NCBI GenBank assembly: GCA_963674665.2
Contig: CAXXPL010000009.1
Coordinates: 1,364,001 to 1,428,000, forward strand
Origin: G963674665 sp963674665
Lineage (GTDB): Bacteria; Desulfobacterota; Desulfovibrionia; Desulfovibrionales; Desulfovibrionaceae
Reading direction: 5' to 3'
DNA length: 64,000 bases
The notes under the pieces were generated by a model. The model worked only from the letters and a program-made list of their open reading frames with translations, had not been told where the DNA came from and made no database searches. A program made the translations under genes and the position numbers. Below, one piece after another: positions 61,618 through 64,000 of this stretch. The stretch's first letter is position 1, and each line of letters starts with the position of its first letter.

Positions 61618-64000
61618 ATGCCTGAAGTGGAGCTGTTACGGCGGGATCTGCCCAAGGAGGTCGTGGATGTACTCGCGGCCATCCAGGATGCGGCATGCAT
61701 TCTGGATTCGAGGGGAAATCTCGTTGCCACGAACGATGCCGTAAAAAACCTGTATCAAAAAGAAGACGAGGTCGACCTACTGGGGCGTAATATTCTCGAC
61801 TACCTCAACGAACGCGGGATGGTCTATACGGCAAGCAAGATACGCGAGGTCCTGGAATCCATGGAACCGGCGAGCTTCGAGGAGGAGACCGCCTCGAGAT
61901 ACTATCAGCACAGCCTGCGCCCTCTGGGAAGGAGAAGGGACAAGGGCGCGCTCCTGGTTTTCATCACCCGGGACATCACCGAGCAACTGCGCCAGGATAT
62001 CGAACTGCGCAGGGAGCAGCAGCGGCAGATCTTCTACATGGAGTCCCTGCCCGGATATGTCATGTTGCTGGATGGGGACTTCAACGTCCGCTACACAAAC
62101 AGGGTATACCGGCAACTGTTCGGCAAGGTGCGCAGTCTGCCCTGCTACCAGGCCCTGAAAAACGGGGACGAGCCATGCAGCGTCTGCCCCCCCATGGAAA
62201 CTTTCACCAACAACGAACCCAGGCAGTGGATCTGGAAGCACGAGAACGGACGCTCCTATCAGGCCTACTGCCTTCCCATGACGGATGTGGACCTCTCCCC
62301 TGTGGTGATGGTCATGGGCATAGACATTACCGCGCGGCTGGAGGCGGAGGATGCCCTGTTGCAGGCCCAGGAACACCAGCGGGCGATCCTGGACAACATT
62401 CCGGATCTGGTCTGGCTCAAGGACGAAAGAGGGCGTTTCGTCGCGGTGAACCACGCCTATGCCGTTGCCTGCGGTAAGGACCCCGACATGCTTCGCGGGG
62501 GCAACGAATGGGACGCCTGGAGCATGGAGCAGGCCAACAGGCTCTCCACCAAGGACAAGAAGGCCATGGTCACCGGCACCAAGGAGATCGATGAAGAGCT
62601 CTTTGTGGACGCCACGGGCGAGGAACACTGGATGGAGACGGTTCGCGTGCCCTTTCATGGCGAGGATGGCCGGGTGCTCGGCCTCACGGGTATTGCCCGG
62701 GACATTACGGAGCGCAAGCACGTGGAGGACGCCTTGCGCTACTCCCACGCCGAGATGGAGCGACATGTACAGCATCGCACCTCGGAGTTGCGCCAGGCAG
62801 TGAACAGATTGGAACGGGAAATCGAGGAACACCGAAGAACCGAGGAGGAGTTGAAAAAGGCCCGGGAGCGGGCCGAAGTCGCCACAAGGGCGAAATCAGT
62901 CTTTCTGGCCAACATGAGTCATGAAATCAGGACGCCGCTGAACATCATCCTGACCATGACCGACATGGCTCTGGCAGGGGACGCGGAAATCAAGCAGGAG
63001 CGGGCTTTGCAAATGGTCCGGGAAGCGGGCGGCTCTCTGCTGCACGTCATCAACGACATTCTGGATTTCTCCAAGATCGAGGCCAGAAAGCTCACCCTGG
63101 AGAATGTCGATTTCAACCTCGGCTCACTGCTGGAGATCGTCTGGGACATCCACGCCCTCAACGGCAGGCAAAAGGGACTGGACATGAAGCTGGTCCTGGA
63201 TCCCAAGCTTTCAAGCCCCGTAAAGGGCGACCCGGCGAGAATCAGGCAGGTGCTTTCCAATCTGCTGGCCAATGCGGTAAAGTTCACCAGCGGGGGAAAC
63301 GTGACCTTGCGCGCGGATCTGATCAGATCGCCCAGGGACAAGATGCCGGGTCAGGCCTGCATCACCGTGAGTGATTCGGGAATTGGCATTCAAGAGGACA
63401 AGATAGACCTCATTTTCAAGAGCTTTCAGCAGGCCGACGACACCGTGACGCGGAAGTTCGGCGGCACCGGCCTGGGGCTTTCCATTTCCAAGCGCCTGGT
63501 GGAACTCATGGGCGGCAAGCTTGTTGTGGAGAGTCGTCATGGTGAGGGAAGCTCCTTCAGCTTCACCTTGCCGCTGGTCAAGGGAGAGGAGGAAAAGGTG
63601 GAATCGGAAAGCCGGACCATTAGAAAAACCGGGAAAAAGCTTGATCCCAAGAAAATTCTGCTCGCCGAGGACAACGAATTGAATCGCGAGCTGGCCTTGG
63701 CCTTTCTCAAACATCAGGGACACACGGTGCTCACCGCCAGCGACGGCCGGGAGGTGTTGGGAGTGCTGGCCAGGGAAACTGTCGATCTGGTGCTCATGGA
63801 CATCCAGATGCCGGTCATGGACGGCATGGCCGCTGCCAAGGCCATCAGGGATTCGAGCGGCCTCGCCGTACCCTGTGACGTTCCCATCATCGCCCTCACC
63901 GCACACGCCCTTGGCGGCGACAAGGAGCGGTTTCTGGGGGTGGGGATGGATGGCTACGTCTCAAAGCCCGTGAATCTGGCCCTGCTGAACTTGGAGATGG
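61618..64000 (+). CDS. Hybrid sensor histidine kinase (3' end outside window)
   Basis: About 794 codons are visible. Three PAS domains: about 12-122 (VLAAIQDAACILDSRGNLVATND), 135-240 (with a cysteine pair in GDEPCSVCPPMETF) and 250-370 (ILDNIPDLVWLKDERGRFVAVNH, ending in LTGIARDITERK). A coiled coil is followed by the HisKA domain with the phospho-acceptor His in FLANMSHEIRTPLN, and the HATPase domain with NLLANAVKFT, DSGIGI and FGGTGLGLSISKRLVELMGG. A receiver domain starts at LLAEDNELNRELA, with the phospho-Asp in VLMDIQMPVMDGM and Lys in SKPVN. No membrane segments are seen. It probably works with the upstream chemoreceptor; output domains beyond the edge are unknown. Confidence 0.95.
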   Translation, partial: MPEVELLRRDLPKEVVDVLAAIQDAACILDSRGNLVATNDAVKNLYQKEDEVDLLGRNILDYLNERGMVYTASKIREVLESMEPASFEEETASRYYQHSLRPLGRRRDKGALLVFITRDITEQLRQDIELRREQQRQIFYMESLPGYVMLLDGDFNVRYTNRVYRQLFGKVRSLPCYQALKNGDEPCSVCPPMETFTNNEPRQWIWKHENGRSYQAYCLPMTDVDLSPVVMVMGIDITARLEAEDALLQAQEHQRAILDNIPDLVWLKDERGRFVAVNHAYAVACGKDPDMLRGGNEWDAWSMEQANRLSTKDKKAMVTGTKEIDEELFVDATGEEHWMETVRVPFHGEDGRVLGLTGIARDITERKHVEDALRYSHAEMERHVQHRTSELRQAVNRLEREIEEHRRTEEELKKARERAEVATRAKSVFLANMSHEIRTPLNIILTMTDMALAGDAEIKQERALQMVREAGGSLLHVINDILDFSKIEARKLTLENVDFNLGSLLEIVWDIHALNGRQKGLDMKLVLDPKLSSPVKGDPARIRQVLSNLLANAVKFTSGGNVTLRADLIRSPRDKMPGQACITVSDSGIGIQEDKIDLIFKSFQQADDTVTRKFGGTGLGLSISKRLVELMGGKLVVESRHGEGSSFSFTLPLVKGEEEKVESESRTIRKTGKKLDPKKILLAEDNELNRELALAFLKHQGHTVLTASDGREVLGVLARETVDLVLMDIQMPVMDGMAAAKAIRDSSGLAVPCDVPIIALTAHALGGDKERFLGVGMDGYVSKPVNLALLNLEM

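Overview
The window looks like a chromosomal stretch from a sulfate-reducing deltaproteobacterium of the Desulfovibrio group. The main reasons are the hybrid-cluster protein with its ferredoxin partner and divergent HcpR regulator, the density of c-di-GMP and PAS signalling proteins, the TRAP transporter with sigma-54 control, and a complete outer-membrane/lipid A block. This is inferred from gene content and high G+C; no database search was run.

Layout. 1-4.9 kb: an EAL/HDOD protein (running off the left edge) behind a c-di-GMP-I riboswitch, an AEC-type carrier, a methyltransferase and a GGDEF protein. 5.3-9.2 kb: ferredoxin-like protein, hcp, hcpR and a small secreted protein, with a palindromic operator between hcp and hcpR. 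9.3-21.2 kb: a trans-sulfuration-type PLP enzyme, a eukaryote-like PFK-2/FBPase-2, a PAS-GGDEF-EAL protein with a degenerate GGDEF motif, a 1190-residue TPR protein and uvrA. 21.4-22.5 kb: a DUF554 membrane protein and a 56-codon antitoxin-like gene.

22.6-30.1 kb: a six-gene, fully overlapping type III (RAMP) CRISPR effector operon on the minus strand. Its large subunit resembles Cas10/Csx11 but has lost both the HD-nuclease and the GGDD cyclase motifs, while the Cmr4-like backbone keeps its putative RNA-cutting Asp. I see no CRISPR array, cas1/cas2, cas6 or CARF effector in the window.

30.5-40.6 kb: a catabolic island with an M20 amidohydrolase, a DDAH/arginine-deiminase-like enzyme, a DctQMP TRAP transporter, an octopine/nopaline-type dehydrogenase, alanine dehydrogenase and an AcoR-like sigma-54 activator. 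Two good -24/-12 promoters precede the transporter and the dehydrogenase pair, and a half-site is shared upstream of both. Uptake and breakdown of an opine-like or arginine-derived compound is a reasonable hypothesis.

40.8-56.2 kb: a small secreted protein, tRNA-Asn, lysS, the lolC/E-lolD lipoprotein exporter, bamA (with an extra N-terminal domain), ompH/skp, lpxD, fabZ, lpxA, lpxI and serS. Two group II introns of the terminator-targeting (IIC) kind sit here: one just after the lpxA terminator, with a reverse transcriptase gene broken by one stop codon, and one on the other strand just after the serS terminator, lacking a reverse transcriptase gene and carrying a 129-bp MITE-like insert.

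56.6-64 kb: a ZorA/MotA-like membrane protein without a visible partner, a small coiled-coil protein, a MerR-like DNA-binding protein, a double-Cache chemoreceptor and a hybrid histidine kinase cut by the right edge. A family of G-rich/C-rich intergenic hairpins recurs through the left half of the window and probably serves as terminators.
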